From an uncultured Hyphomicrobiales bacterium (lineage in GTDB: Bacteria; Pseudomonadota; Alphaproteobacteria; Rhizobiales; Devosiaceae), in contig CAIKKY010000010.1 of the NCBI GenBank assembly GCA_903828145.1, forward strand, positions 100,039 through 164,038: a DNA stretch of 64,000 nt. Reading direction: 5' to 3'. This document shows positions 1-10,488 of this stretch, one piece after another (the stretch's first letter is position 1; each line of letters begins with the position of its first letter). The translations under genes and the position numbers were made by a program. A model generated the notes under the pieces. It did not search any database. It was given only the letters and a program-made list of their open reading frames with translations, and was not told the origin of the DNA.

Positions 1-1
1 G

Positions 2-664
2 ATGGCCGGCAAGGTTGCCATCGTCTGCGGCTATGGCGACGTGGGCAAAGGCTCCGCCCAGTCGCTCAAGGGCTCGGGTGCCCGCGTGCTCGTGACCGAA
101 GTCGATCCGATCTGCGCGCTGCAGGCCGCCATGGACGGATTTGAAGTTGTCACGCTCGAAGAAGCCGCGCAGCGCGCCGATATCGTCGTAACCGCGACCG
201 GCAACAAGGACGTGGTGACGCTTGACCACATCCGCCAGTTCAAGGACATGGCCATCGTCTGCAACATCGGCCATTTCGACAACGAGATTCAGGTTGCCGC
301 GCTGCGCAACTTCAAGTGGACCAACGTCAAGCCGCAGGTCGATATCGTCGAGATGAGTTCGGGCAAGCGCATTGTGCTCCTGTCCGAAGGCCGTCTCGTC
401 AACCTCGGCAATGCCACCGGCCACCCCAGCTTTGTGATGTCGGCCTCGTTCTCCAACCAGACGCTGGCCCAGATCGAACTGTGGACCAATGGCAAGACCA
501 TGGAAAACGCCGTGCACGTGCTGCCCAAGCATCTCGACGAGAAAGTGGCCGAGCTGCACCTCGCCAAGCTTGGGGCCAAACTGACGAAACTGACCAAGCC
601 GCAGGCCGATTATATCGGCGTCAGCGATCAGGGACCGTTCAAATCAGGTCAGTACCGCTACTGA
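2..664 (+). CDS. ahcY: Adenosylhomocysteinase, C-terminal part (5' truncated by window)
   Basis: S-adenosyl-L-homocysteine hydrolase splits SAH into homocysteine and adenosine in the cytosolic methyl cycle. The 220 visible residues are the NAD-binding and C-terminal domains: the stretch GYGDVGKG near the start is the family's Rossmann NAD motif, followed by [10 protein letters not shown] and [14 protein letters not shown], both diagnostic for AhcY. The first Met in the track is internal, because the family is about 430-470 residues long, so roughly the first half lies outside the window. The C-terminus ends in QYRY, matching the usual YRY end. A strong hairpin terminator follows at once, so this is the last gene of its transcript. 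Identification is very secure. Confidence 0.97.
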   Translation: MAGKVAIVCGYGDVGKGSAQSLKGSGARVLVTEVDPICALQAAMDGFEVVTLEEAAQRADIVVTATGNKDVVTLDHIRQFKDMAIVCNIGHFDNEIQVAALRNFKWTNVKPQVDIVEMSSGKRIVLLSEGRLVNLGNATGHPSFVMSASFSNQTLAQIELWTNGKTMENAVHVLPKHLDEKVAELHLAKLGAKLTKLTKPQADYIGVSDQGPFKSGQYRY

Positions 665-670
665 TACCGG

Positions 671-703
671 AAAAAAGGGCGCCTTCGGGCGCCCTTTGTT
701 TTT
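671..703 (+). terminator. Rho-independent terminator after ahcY
   Basis: AAAGGGCGCC and GGCGCCCTTT form a perfect 10-bp stem around a TTCG tetraloop, followed by TTTGTTTTT. It starts 7 bp after the ahcY stop codon. This is a textbook intrinsic terminator, and the A-run before the stem would also allow some function in reverse. Confidence 0.93.
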
Positions 704-744
704 GGGGGGAGTGGGAAATTTTTTCCCGGCAAATCAGATGGTTG

Positions 745-759
745 TTAACCATACGTTCA
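745..759 (+). promoter_or_regulatory. Candidate CtrA-binding site upstream of divL
   Basis: The sequence TTAACCATACGTTCA matches the alphaproteobacterial CtrA box TTAA-N7-TTAA at 7 of 8 defined bases, and its TTAACCAT half matches the preferred core. It lies in the 320-bp gap between the ahcY terminator and the divL start. DivL acts in the pathway that controls CtrA phosphorylation, so a CtrA site here would close a feedback loop. The site is inferred by motif only. Confidence 0.4.
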
Positions 760-987
760 CTGTTCGGGCCGGGGTCAACTCCCCTCGTACCCATCTTCCC
801 CAAAGACGACATGTAATTAGACTCTTTTTGCGCGAATCGCGGCCCGCTATGTTGCGGTGATTCGCGGGGCATGAGGTCTAGCGCCGCGATCCTGATGGGC
901 AGTGCTGTTGCGCGCCCGTCGGTGCGGTCAGTACCACGGCTGTCGGCGGGCAGTCTGAGTTGCGGAAATCACAATCAGGGGCTGGGC

Positions 988-3438
988 ATGGGGCCGGAAA
1001 CTTTCCGGAACGTAAGAGGATTCGCGGGGTGCTCCGTGGGTCTATTGGCACTGGTTGCGGCATCTCCCGCACTGGCGCAGGGTCTTACGCCCGCCACGCT
1101 GTTGAGCGCCGCCCCGATAACCATGGCCGTGGGCGCTGTCGCCTTTGCGCTGATTGCCGCCGAAGTGACCCGCCGCGTCATGCGCGATCTCGGCCGGTCA
1201 CGCGTCAGCGCGGCCGAACAGGCAGCCGGGCTCCGCGCCCGCATTGATGAATATGAAGGGCTGCTGTCCGCCGGCCGCGAACTGGTGGTCCTGTGGGCCG
1301 ACCGCGACGATACCCCGCGCTTTCTCGGGCCGGCGTCCTCGGTGCTGCCTGTCGGCAGATGGGCCGAAAGCGCCCTCAATTTCAGCGAATGGCTAGACGA
1401 TGCCGAGGCGCGCCTCCTCGCGCATGCCGTGCATGATCTGCGCCAAGCGGGCCGTACCTTTGAAGTCACGCTGAAAGCGAGCGACGGCCGTATGATCCGC
1501 GCCTTCGGCACCGTGCTCGGCACGGGCGCCGCGCTGCGGCTTCGCCCGGCGTCACTCCAGCCGGAGACCGGCGCAGAGACCGTTTCCAGTGGCTTGGATA
1601 TCGGCGCAGAGCGCGCCCTGATCTCGGGCCTCGCGGACCCGGCCTTCCTCCGCAATGCCGATGGCGAACTGGTGCATGTCAACGCCGCCTATATGGCGCT
1701 CGCCTCAGCGCTCGGGCGCCGCCGGGCTGATGGCGGCCGCCCCGAACTTGTTGACCAAAGCCTGGTCCAGCGTCACTGGATGGCCGTGACCCAATCCGGC
1801 GAAGCGCATATCAGCAGCGTCACCCTGGGCGATCGCGGCGTCTATGACCTCTGCGAATTTCCGCTGCCAGGCGGCACGGGCGGCTATTTCCGCGCGCGCC
1901 CCGCCTCGGCAAAGACCGAACTTGGGCTCACCTATCTGCGCGCCACCATCGACGCGCTCGAACGCCCGATTGCGATCTTCGGGCCGGGCCGTGAGCTGGT
2001 TGAAGTCAACCGCGCCTATTGCGACCTCTGGGGCCTCGATCCCGACTTCCTGCGTCCGGGCCTCGATGAGCGCGCCATTCTCGACAGGCTGCGGACCGAG
2101 GGCAAGCTGCCAGCGGAGCCGGACTATCAGGCGTGGCGTGCCCGGCATCTCAGCGCCTACGACCTGAAGGCGCCCGAAGAGCGCGCTGCGTGGCACCTGC
2201 CCAACGGGCGTACGCTCAGCCTCGTGGCCGGTCCTGCCGGCGTGCCGGGCAGCGTGGTCTATGTCTTTGAGGACATTACCGATCAGCTCAGGCTGCAAAG
2301 TGCCCACAAGGCCATTCTCGATGTACAGCGCTCCACCCTCAACGCGCTGTCGGAAGCCGTGGCGGTGTTCGGCACCAATGGACGGCTGACCCTCGCCAAC
2401 CCGCGCCTCGCGACCCTGTGGCGGCTGCCGACCGATATGCTGGCCAAAAATCCGCATATCGACCAGATCGCCGTGGCGGCGGGGCAGGCCATGCCCGAGG
2501 ATGGCCGCACCATCTGGATCGAGCTGAAACGCGCCATTATCGATCTGACCCCGGCGCGCGGCGACCAGCAGGGCCGCATCGCGCGCGATGATGGCAAGCT
2601 GCTCGATTACGCCATCACCCGCCTGCCCGACGGGCAGACCATGATGACCTTCCTCGATGTCACCGAAAGCGCCAATTACCAGCGCGTGCTGAAGGAACGG
2701 AACGACGCTCTTGTCACCGCCGACCGCCTGAAGGACGCCTTCGTGCAGAACGTGTCCTACGAGCTGCGCTCGCCGCTCACCAATATCATCGGCTTTGCCG
2801 ACCTGCTGGCCTCAGGCAGCGCCGGGGCGCTCAACGAACGCCAGCGCAACTATACCGATTACATCCGCGCTTCGAGTGTCAGCCTTGGCGTGCTGATCGA
2901 CAACATTCTCGATCTGGCCACCGTCGATGCCGGTATTGCCGAGTTGCGCCCCTCGCCGCAGGATATCGCCGATCTCGTAGAAAAGGCCCGCGCTGGTGTG
3001 GTGGCGGCCTTCCCAAGGACCAATGGCAAGGCACCGCTCGATATCAGGGTGCGGATCGCTTCCGGGCTTCCGCCGCTTGTCGCCGATGGAACGCGCGTGG
3101 TTCAGGTGCTCTATAATCTCCTCGCCAATTCGGCCCGCTATGCCGATGAATCCGGCGAAATCAGCCTCAGCGTCGAAAGCCGCAACAACCGCATCCAGTT
3201 CATCGTCGAAGACGAAGGCACGCGCTCGGGCGAGCAGGTGCGCGCCGCCATTGCCGATACCTATGATCCGACGGTGCTGGCGGCACGACAGCGCGGTGAG
3301 GGCCTGGGCCTCGCCATTGTCAGGGCTTTCGTCAGCCTGCATGGCGGCACCATCTCCACCGAGGCGCGGGCGCCGAGGGGCACGCGCGTGGTGGTGAGCC
3401 TGCCGGCCGACGTGGCCGTCGCTGGTGCGGCTGAGTAA
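988..3438 (+). CDS. divL: DivL-like PAS-domain cell-cycle kinase homologue with Tyr at the phospho-acceptor site
   Basis: Membrane-anchored sensor-kinase homologue of about 816 residues. An N-terminal hydrophobic signal-like segment (GLLALVAASPALA) is followed by a TM helix (about residues 43-62), a short coiled linker, three PAS-like modules (about 225-300, 345-430 and 475-560), a HisKA-like helix and a HATPase domain with N-box NLLANSARYA and G2 box RGEGLGLAIV. The HisKA motif reads FVQNVSYELRSPL: Tyr591 replaces the phospho-acceptor His, the hallmark of Caulobacter DivL, which tunes CckA and so CtrA. The G1 box is degenerate (VEDEGTRSG). I chose ATG 988 because the signal-like segment then starts normally; the ORF is open from 871. 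tsaE follows after 1 bp. Confidence 0.85.
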   Translation: MGPETFRNVRGFAGCSVGLLALVAASPALAQGLTPATLLSAAPITMAVGAVAFALIAAEVTRRVMRDLGRSRVSAAEQAAGLRARIDEYEGLLSAGRELVVLWADRDDTPRFLGPASSVLPVGRWAESALNFSEWLDDAEARLLAHAVHDLRQAGRTFEVTLKASDGRMIRAFGTVLGTGAALRLRPASLQPETGAETVSSGLDIGAERALISGLADPAFLRNADGELVHVNAAYMALASALGRRRADGGRPELVDQSLVQRHWMAVTQSGEAHISSVTLGDRGVYDLCEFPLPGGTGGYFRARPASAKTELGLTYLRATIDALERPIAIFGPGRELVEVNRAYCDLWGLDPDFLRPGLDERAILDRLRTEGKLPAEPDYQAWRARHLSAYDLKAPEERAAWHLPNGRTLSLVAGPAGVPGSVVYVFEDITDQLRLQSAHKAILDVQRSTLNALSEAVAVFGTNGRLTLANPRLATLWRLPTDMLAKNPHIDQIAVAAGQAMPEDGRTIWIELKRAIIDLTPARGDQQGRIARDDGKLLDYAITRLPDGQTMMTFLDVTESANYQRVLKERNDALVTADRLKDAFVQNVSYELRSPLTNIIGFADLLASGSAGALNERQRNYTDYIRASSVSLGVLIDNILDLATVDAGIAELRPSPQDIADLVEKARAGVVAAFPRTNGKAPLDIRVRIASGLPPLVADGTRVVQVLYNLLANSARYADESGEISLSVESRNNRIQFIVEDEGTRSGEQVRAAIADTYDPTVLAARQRGEGLGLAIVRAFVSLHGGTISTEARAPRGTRVVVSLPADVAVAGAAE

Positions 3439-3439
3439 C

Positions 3440-3877
3440 ATGCCCGCCGTGTTTCTCCCCGATGATCATGCGACCGCCGCTTATGGCGCGCGGCTCGCGG
3501 CCCTGCTCCGGCCCGGGGACCTTGTGCTGCTCATCGGCGATCTGGGGGCGGGGAAAACCGCCCTGGCCCGCGCCATGATCCGCGCCCTTCTTGCTGATCC
3601 GGGGATGGATGTCCCGTCGCCCAGTTTTGCGCTCGTGCAGCCCTACGAGGGCACAGGGCAGCGGGTGCTCCACGCCGACCTTTACCGCCTCACCAACCCG
3701 CGCGAGGTTGATGAGCTCGGCCTGCTCGATGATCCGCAGGCCATCGTGCTGGTTGAATGGCCTGAGCGCGACCCCGACCTCATGGCGCGCGCCGATGTGC
3801 AGGTCACGCTGGAAATTCCCCGAGGCGCGGAGGGGCGACAAATCGAGACACGCTTTGCCGACACCCGCACGCTCTGA
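3440..3877 (+). CDS. tsaE: tRNA threonylcarbamoyladenosine biosynthesis ATPase TsaE
   Basis: Small P-loop ATPase that works with TsaB and TsaD to place threonylcarbamoyl on A37 of ANN-decoding tRNAs. The Walker A motif GDLGAGKT lies near residue 35, followed by the family block SPSFALVQPYEG, by HADLYRL and by VLVEWPER. At 145 residues its length is normal. ATG 3440 is one base after the divL stop, so the genes are probably cotranscribed; an in-frame ATG at 3425 overlapping divL is less likely. In many Rhizobiales the next genes are an aminoglycoside-phosphotransferase-like kinase and a MurU-type nucleotidyltransferase; here addB follows directly after 38 bp. Confidence 0.92.
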   Translation: MPAVFLPDDHATAAYGARLAALLRPGDLVLLIGDLGAGKTALARAMIRALLADPGMDVPSPSFALVQPYEGTGQRVLHADLYRLTNPREVDELGLLDDPQAIVLVEWPERDPDLMARADVQVTLEIPRGAEGRQIETRFADTRTL

Positions 3878-3915
3878 GGCTGGACATCGGCATCCCCACT
3901 CGGTCTGATGCGGCC

Positions 3916-6900
3916 ATGCGTCGAGAGTCGGTTTTCACCATTGCCTCCCATGCGCCGTTTCTCGAAACGCTGGTCGCCCGCCTGCGCGACGGCACGCTGC
4001 TGCCCGGCCACGATCTGCAAGGCCCGTTCGGGCTGGCCGATATCACCATCGTCCTGCCGACCCGTCGCGCCCGGCTGGCGCTCGCCGATGCCTTCGCCCG
4101 CTCCTTCGGCGGCTCGGTTCTGTTGCCCGATATCCGCACCTTTGGCGGCGAAGCGCCCGATGAGGAGCCTTTCCTGCCGCCCTTTGATGCGCCGCCTCTG
4201 CCGCGCGCCGTGCCGCCTTTCTTCCGCACCCTGACGCTGGCGCGGCTGGTCGATGCCTGGGCGCGGTCCGAACAGGGCCGGGCGCTCCTGTCCAACCCGC
4301 CCTCCGCCGCTGAAATCTTCGGCCTCGCGGATAGTCTCGGGCAAGTCATCGATGATCTTGCCATTGAGGGCGGCAGTCTGGCAGCGCTCGAAGCGGGCAT
4401 GGCACTCGAATTGGCCGAGAACTGGCTTGAGATGCGGCAGCTCCTCGATATCGCGCTTGAGGTCTGGCCCAAGGTGCTCGCTGCCGAGGGCCGCGACGAC
4501 GCCGCAAAGCTCCGCAACGAGCGGTTACGCCGCGAGGCCGACGCCATCCACGATATTTACGGCGACAGGCCGGTGATCGCGGCGGGCTCGACCGGCTCAA
4601 TTCCCGCCACGGCGAACCTGCTCAGGGCCATCACGCGGCTTCCGCAGGGCGTGGTGGTTTTGCCCGGGGTGGATACCAGCCTCAGCGATGGTGAATTCGC
4701 CACGCTGCGCAAAGCCGAGGCCAACCCGCAGGGCCATCCGCACTATGTGCTGATGAAGCTGCTCGCCGCCCTGGGTATCCTGCCCGGGGCCGTGCGTGAG
4801 TTGTCGACCCCGCCGGGCGAGCGGACCGACCAGCTCGACAGGCCGGGCTCCGAAGCGCGGACGGCTCTTGTGCGCGCAGCATTGGCCTTGCCCGATGCGA
4901 CGGCGGATTGGCCGGAGCGGCGCACGCGGATTGACATCGCGGCGGCCCTCCATGGCACGGGCCCCCGCCCGACCGCTGATGTGGCGCTCCTCAAGGCCCG
5001 CACCGAAGATGAAGAAGCCCGCGCCATTGCCCTTGCGGCCCGCGACGCGCTGGAGCGAAAGCTGACCGTCGGCATCATTTCGCCCGACCAGACCCTGTCG
5101 CGCCGCATTGCTGCCGAACTCCGCCGCTTCGAGATTGTGCTCGATGACGCCGCCGGGACGCCGCTCGCGCAATCGCCCATCGGACGCCTCGTGCGGCTCG
5201 CGATTGGTATTGCCGAAACCACCGGTCCGGTCCAGATCATGTCGCTGCTGCAAAACCGCGCGGTGACGCTGGGTCTTCCCCGGGCCGAGGTCAGCCGCCT
5301 CATGGCCCGCCTTGATGGTGGCGTGTTGCGGGGCCGTCGGCTCGGCGATGGCCTTGCCGGGCTCGCCACAGCCATTCAACAGGCGCTCAAGGCGAGCGAC
5401 GATACCGGGCCGCTCCTCGACCTCATGGAGCGGCTGGGGCATGCCCTGGCCCCGCTCAGCGCGCTGCTCAGCCGCGACACGATCACCGTGCCGGATTTCG
5501 CCGGGGCCGTGATGGCGACCCTCGAGGCCCTGATGGCGGGCGGCCTGCCCGATGCCCTGCCGCCGGGGTTTGATGCACTCGCGCTCTGGGCCCGTGAAAT
5601 CGCCGACGCCGAAGAAGGTGGCCCGCCGTTCCGCCCCGATGCGCTTGAGGCCGTGTTCCACGCGCTGACAGCGGGGCGCACCGTGCAGCCGGTGCGGCCG
5701 GGCCGCGACGATATTGCCATCTGGGGCCGTCTTGAAGCGCGCCTGATGCGGCGTGACATGATGATCCTTGCCGGCCTCAACGAGGAAATCTGGCCCGATG
5801 CTGCTGACCCCGGTCCCTGGCTCAGCCGCTCGATGCGCATCGCGGCGGGGCTGGAACCGCCGGAATTCCAGCAGGGGCAGGCCGCCCATGATTTCGAAAT
5901 GGCGCTTGGCAATCCGCATGTGGTGCTGGCCTACGCCGAACGGCGCGGCACGGCCCCGGCGCTGCCCTCGCGGCTGGTGCAGCGCCTTGTCGCCTTTATC
6001 GGCAAAGGCGAGTCGGACGCGCTCATCGCCAAGGGTGCGGTCTGGACTGCCGCCGCCCGGGCGCTCGATGCTTCATCCGCCCCGCCCGTCCCGGCACTCA
6101 GACCCACGCCAAGACCGCCCGTCCATCTGCGGCCGAAACAGCTCTCGGTCACGCGGATCGAAACGCTTATCCGGTCCCCCTATGATGTCTATGCCCGCTC
6201 GGTGCTGGGGCTCGTCCCGCTTGAACCGCTCGGTCAGCCGCTTGATGCCCGCGAGGTTGGCACGCTGGCCCACGATATTTTCGCCCGCTTCATCACCGAG
6301 GGGGGCGATCCGATGGACCCGGACGCCCGCGCGCGCCTGATCGCCATTACTGAAACGGCGTCCGAAGGGCTCGAAGCCATTGGCGACCGCCGCGACATCT
6401 GGTTGAACCGCTTCAAAGACGTCATCGACGCCTTTTTGCGGTTCGAGCGCGACCGTAATGGCCAGATCGCTGAGCGGCACGCCGAAATTGCTGGCGAATG
6501 GCGGCTCCCCTCTGGCTTCACGCTCACCGGCAAGGCAGATCGCGTCGATATTCGCACCGATGGCCGCGTCGCGCTGATTGATTTCAAAACCGGTCGCGTG
6601 CCCGAAGGCAAGGACATGAAGGCACTGCTGAAGCCGCAACTGCTCTTGGAAGCGGCCATGGCGGAGGCCGGCGCCTTCGCCGGGCTCGGGAGTCTGGCCC
6701 CGGCCTCACTCGCCTATATCAAGATTGCGCTCGGCCCCAACCCGTGGACGGAAAAGCCCGTGGGTGGCGAGGATCAGGCGCTGGTCGATGCCGTCAGTCG
6801 GGTGAAGACCCTGCTCAACCGGCACGTTGAGGCCCTGCTGCTGAGCGATGACCTTCCCATGGCCCCGCATGTGCTGCCCGATGAAAAACAGAACTTTGAG

Positions 6901-6963
6901 GGCGCCTATGACCATCTGATGCGCCGCGACGAATGGGCCCTCAGCGGGGAGGACGAGCAATGA
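3916..6963 (+). CDS. addB: Double-strand break repair protein AddB (helicase-like/nuclease subunit)
   Basis: AddB is the second subunit of the AddAB helicase-nuclease, the alphaproteobacterial counterpart of RecBCD, which resects double-strand ends for RecA. The 1015-residue length is normal for the alpha-type subunit. The middle contains LMRRDMMILAGLNEEIWP, typical of AddB, and the C-terminal PD-(D/E)XK nuclease domain starts around the LSVTRIETLIRSPYDVYA block and carries VALIDFKTGRVPEGK. I see no cysteine in the translation, so the 4Fe-4S cluster of Firmicute AddB cannot form here. The stop codon overlaps the addA start (ATGA), indicating translational coupling. Confidence 0.95.
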   Translation: MRRESVFTIASHAPFLETLVARLRDGTLLPGHDLQGPFGLADITIVLPTRRARLALADAFARSFGGSVLLPDIRTFGGEAPDEEPFLPPFDAPPLPRAVPPFFRTLTLARLVDAWARSEQGRALLSNPPSAAEIFGLADSLGQVIDDLAIEGGSLAALEAGMALELAENWLEMRQLLDIALEVWPKVLAAEGRDDAAKLRNERLRREADAIHDIYGDRPVIAAGSTGSIPATANLLRAITRLPQGVVVLPGVDTSLSDGEFATLRKAEANPQGHPHYVLMKLLAALGILPGAVRELSTPPGERTDQLDRPGSEARTALVRAALALPDATADWPERRTRIDIAAALHGTGPRPTADVALLKARTEDEEARAIALAARDALERKLTVGIISPDQTLSRRIAAELRRFEIVLDDAAGTPLAQSPIGRLVRLAIGIAETTGPVQIMSLLQNRAVTLGLPRAEVSRLMARLDGGVLRGRRLGDGLAGLATAIQQALKASDDTGPLLDLMERLGHALAPLSALLSRDTITVPDFAGAVMATLEALMAGGLPDALPPGFDALALWAREIADAEEGGPPFRPDALEAVFHALTAGRTVQPVRPGRDDIAIWGRLEARLMRRDMMILAGLNEEIWPDAADPGPWLSRSMRIAAGLEPPEFQQGQAAHDFEMALGNPHVVLAYAERRGTAPALPSRLVQRLVAFIGKGESDALIAKGAVWTAAARALDASSAPPVPALRPTPRPPVHLRPKQLSVTRIETLIRSPYDVYARSVLGLVPLEPLGQPLDAREVGTLAHDIFARFITEGGDPMDPDARARLIAITETASEGLEAIGDRRDIWLNRFKDVIDAFLRFERDRNGQIAERHAEIAGEWRLPSGFTLTGKADRVDIRTDGRVALIDFKTGRVPEGKDMKALLKPQLLLEAAMAEAGAFAGLGSLAPASLAYIKIALGPNPWTEKPVGGEDQALVDAVSRVKTLLNRHVEALLLSDDLPMAPHVLPDEKQNFEGAYDHLMRRDEWALSGEDEQ

Positions 6964-9900
6964 CCGAACGTCCGCTGCTGCTTCCGCTCCCGCGTGACCT
7001 CACCGACAGCCAGCGGCGCGCTGCCGACCCTGCGCTCTCCATCTGGGTGGAGGCCAATGCCGGCTCAGGCAAGACCCGCGTCCTGACCGACCGTGTGCTG
7101 CGCCTGCTGCTCGATGGGGCGCGGCCCGACCAGATCCTCTGCCTCACCTATACCAAGGCAGCGGCGGCTGAAATGCGCGACCGCGTGGGCCGCAGTCTCG
7201 CCGCCTGGGCTCTCGCCACCCCTGAAGCCCTTGCGGCAAATCTGAGCGATCTCATTGGCACCGCGCCCGAACCCGCAGCGCTCGGCCGGGCCCGCACCCT
7301 GTTTGCCCATGCGCTCGAAACGCCGGGCGGCCTGAAAATCCAGACCATTCACGCCTTCGCTGAAAGCGTGCTGCACCGCTTTCCGGTTGAAGCGGGCGTG
7401 CCCTTCGATTTCGGCGTCATCGAAGACGAGGAAAAGACCGCGCTGGTGATTGCCGCGCGCGACCGCGTTCTGGCCGAGGGCCTGTCCGGCTCCGATGGCG
7501 CAGCACAGGCGGTGGACGTGCTGTTCGATGCCATCAGCGACCATACGCTCAATGCCGCCATTGACGCGGCGCTGGCCGATACCACGCGGCTGAAAACCGT
7601 CCTGCGCGACCCGGCGGCCGCCGCGAAAGCGCTCGCGGACTTCCTCGGCATTGATCCGGCCCTGCGCCGCGCCGATGTCGAGCGCGATATCGTTGCCGGA
7701 TCGCTGCTCGACCCGAGCGACCTCGACACCATTGTCACCTGGCGCGATGCTGCCGATAAGCCCGTGGGCTTTGCGCGCTTTGTAAAGGACCATAAATTTC
7801 ACGCCCCCGATGCGGCGGCGCTGATGGCCATCTGCCTCACGCAAGAGGGCGGCGAACGCCTCAAGCCGTTCAACAAGGCGTTTGAGGCCGATCTGCCCGA
7901 TCTCTGCGACCGCATGCGGGCCGAGATCACGCGCGTATACGCCTTGTCGGAAACCCTGAAGCGCGTCGGCGTCTTCGAGCGCTCTTCCGCCCTCATGCTG
8001 CTGCTGAATCTCATCATAGCGCGCTATGAGGCCGAAAAAGCCGCCCGGGCCCGCCTCGATTTCGAAGATCTGATTGCCGCCCTGTCGCGCCTTCTCGGCG
8101 ATCAGAGCCGCGGCCCCTGGGTGCGCTACAAGCTCGATGGCGGTATCAGCCACGTGTTGATCGACGAGGGTCAGGACACCAATCCCGAGCAGTGGAAGCT
8201 GATCCGCCCGCTGGCCGAGGAAATCCTGGGCTCGGGCGGGATCGACCGCCCGCGCAGCCTGTTCGCTGTGGGCGATGGCAAGCAGTCGATCTATTCCTTT
8301 CAGGGCGCAGACCCCAAGCGCTTCCGCGATGAACGCGAGAGCCTGCAGGATACGGCAAAACAGAACCACCGCCCCTTCGAGCGCGTGCGCCTCACCACCA
8401 GTTTCCGGACCCTTTCGAGCGTGTTGCTGGCCGTTGATCGGGTGTTTGAAGATGAGGCGCGCCGGGTGGCGGTGCTCGAGGACCTGCGGGTCGAACACCG
8501 CACGGCGCGGCGCGACGAGGGCGGCCATGTGACGCTCTGGCCGCTGGTCGAGCAACCGGTGAAAGCAGCGCCGCTGGAGGAATGGCCGCTGGAGGCCGCT
8601 TCGGGCACCGGCTCGCCGCAGCGGCAACTGGCGGAGCGGATCGCGGCCACCATCAGCCAGTGGGTCGCTAATGGCCGGCCGCTAGAACACCGGGGCCGTG
8701 CCGTTGGTGCCGATGACGTGCTGGTTCTGGTGCAGACCCGCTCGGTGCTGTTCCACGAAATCATCCGCGCCTTGCGCGCTGCGGGACTTGCTACCCCCGG
8801 TGCCGACCGCCTGCAGGTGACCGGCCATATCGCCGTGCGCGACCTGCTGGCGCTGAGCGATGTGCTGCTCAACCCGACCGATGATCTGCAACTGGCCGCG
8901 CTGCTGCGGTCACCGCTTTTTGACGTGAGCGAAGACCAGTTGATGGCGCTGGCGGCCGAGCGCGTGCGCGGCGAGCGGCTCTGGAACCGGCTTGAAACGG
9001 CAACGGACCCAGCAGCAGAAGCCGCGTATCAACGGCTCTATGAGTGGCGACGCCGTCTGGATTTCGACCGACCCTACGAATTTTTCGCCGATGTGCTCTA
9101 TCGCGATGGCGGGCTTGAGCGTTTCCACCGCCGCCTTGGCATCGATGTCGATGATGTGCTTTCCGAGTTTCTGGCGCTGGCGCTCGATCATGAGTCGCGG
9201 CCTGTCCCCGCGCTCCAGGCGTTCCTCGCCGAGATGCGCCACCGCAAGGTCATCATCAAGCGCGAGCTGTCTGAACGCGGCGCGGGCGTGCGCGTCATGA
9301 CCGTGCATGGCGCCAAGGGTCTGGAGGCACCGATCGTCATTCTGGCCGATGCCACGGCGCTCCCCAGCGGCCCCCAGCTCAACCGACCGCTTTATCTCGA
9401 TGAGCACGACCGGTTCATGGTGCACGCCAGCTCAACCGCAACGCATGCGCCCGAAACGCTGGCGCTGCGCGAGGCCGTGCGTGCCCAGCAATTTGAGGAA
9501 TATTGGCGCAAACTCTATGTCGCCATGACCCGCGCCGAAGACGAACTCTATGTCACCGGCATTGCGCCCCAAAAATCGAGCGATACCCAAAGCTGGTATC
9601 AGGCCATTGAGGCGAGCCTCGGTCCGGCCTGTGTTGCAACAACCGCCGACGATGGCGCCGTACACCGGGTCTATCGAAGCCCAGACTCTGTGCCCGTGGC
9701 CCCTGTCCGGGTCCGGCCGGCCGTCCTCGGTCAAAACCAGCCGGCCTTCCTTGCGCCCTCGCCCATCCCCGCGCCACCGCGCCGCGACATCCTGCGGCCA
9801 TCGAGCCTCGGGGATGATGATCCGCTGCATGTGCTCGATACGGCGGCCCAGACCCAGCGCGATACCACGCCGGGGCGCGCGGCTGAACGGGCGCGCGGCG

Positions 9901-10409
9901 AGGGCACGGCGCTCCACGCGCTGTTGCAGCACCTGCCGCGCATCGCGCCCCCTGAGCGCCACGCGATCGGGCTCAAGGCGATGGCGGTTCTGCTCCCCGA
10001 TCAGGCGGCGCGGCACGAGGCTCTGGTCGACAAAGCGCTGTCGATCCTCGATCAGCCCGACCTCCAGCCCCTGTTCGGCCCCCACTCGCGCGCCGAGGTG
10101 CCGTTCCTCGTCGATCTCGTCCGCGACGGCACCCCGATTCGGGCCGCCGGGCGCATAGATCGGCTCGTCGTCACCGAGAGCGGGCGCGTACGTATCATCG
10201 ATTTCAAGTCCGACTCGGTGCCCGCGACCAGCCTCGAAACCGTCAATCCGGCCTATTTGCAGCAGTTGGGGCTCTATGCGCTGTGTGCAACGCAGCTTTT
10301 CCCAGGCAAGGAGATCGAGGCCGCGATCCTCTGGACTGCGCTGGAATCGCTGCTAGAATTGCCTGCCGCCCTGTTGGCGGACTCGGTCCGGGGCTTCACC
10401 TTGAGGTGA
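6960..10409 (+). CDS. addA: Double-strand break repair helicase AddA
   Basis: UvrD/Rep-family helicase plus RecB-like nuclease, 1149 residues. Visible motifs in order are Walker A ANAGSGKT (about residue 32), motif Ia [15 protein letters not shown], motif II LIDEGQD, motif [16 protein letters not shown], motif [16 protein letters not shown], and the C-terminal nuclease motifs VRIIDFKSD and QQLGLYAL. All helicase and nuclease residues expected for activity are present. The start is ATG 6960, which overlaps the addB stop as ATGA; the upstream Met in the track (6933) lies inside addB. It is followed by trxA after 79 bp, the usual alphaproteobacterial order. Confidence 0.96.
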   Translation: MTERPLLLPLPRDLTDSQRRAADPALSIWVEANAGSGKTRVLTDRVLRLLLDGARPDQILCLTYTKAAAAEMRDRVGRSLAAWALATPEALAANLSDLIGTAPEPAALGRARTLFAHALETPGGLKIQTIHAFAESVLHRFPVEAGVPFDFGVIEDEEKTALVIAARDRVLAEGLSGSDGAAQAVDVLFDAISDHTLNAAIDAALADTTRLKTVLRDPAAAAKALADFLGIDPALRRADVERDIVAGSLLDPSDLDTIVTWRDAADKPVGFARFVKDHKFHAPDAAALMAICLTQEGGERLKPFNKAFEADLPDLCDRMRAEITRVYALSETLKRVGVFERSSALMLLLNLIIARYEAEKAARARLDFEDLIAALSRLLGDQSRGPWVRYKLDGGISHVLIDEGQDTNPEQWKLIRPLAEEILGSGGIDRPRSLFAVGDGKQSIYSFQGADPKRFRDERESLQDTAKQNHRPFERVRLTTSFRTLSSVLLAVDRVFEDEARRVAVLEDLRVEHRTARRDEGGHVTLWPLVEQPVKAAPLEEWPLEAASGTGSPQRQLAERIAATISQWVANGRPLEHRGRAVGADDVLVLVQTRSVLFHEIIRALRAAGLATPGADRLQVTGHIAVRDLLALSDVLLNPTDDLQLAALLRSPLFDVSEDQLMALAAERVRGERLWNRLETATDPAAEAAYQRLYEWRRRLDFDRPYEFFADVLYRDGGLERFHRRLGIDVDDVLSEFLALALDHESRPVPALQAFLAEMRHRKVIIKRELSERGAGVRVMTVHGAKGLEAPIVILADATALPSGPQLNRPLYLDEHDRFMVHASSTATHAPETLALREAVRAQQFEEYWRKLYVAMTRAEDELYVTGIAPQKSSDTQSWYQAIEASLGPACVATTADDGAVHRVYRSPDSVPVAPVRVRPAVLGQNQPAFLAPSPIPAPPRRDILRPSSLGDDDPLHVLDTAAQTQRDTTPGRAAERARGEGTALHALLQHLPRIAPPERHAIGLKAMAVLLPDQAARHEALVDKALSILDQPDLQPLFGPHSRAEVPFLVDLVRDGTPIRAAGRIDRLVVTESGRVRIIDFKSDSVPATSLETVNPAYLQQLGLYALCATQLFPGKEIEAAILWTALESLLELPAALLADSVRGFTLR

Positions 10410-10488
10410 GCTTCCTTGTAAGCGCACTGGACTCTGCCTAGCTTTTGGAACACACACACCGCCGGTTAAAACCCAAAAGGCCAATCAC

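Noticed and set aside
2-282. Treating Met at base 2 as the start of ahcY
   Set aside because: The sequence begins inside the NAD-binding domain, so the gene is cut by the window edge.
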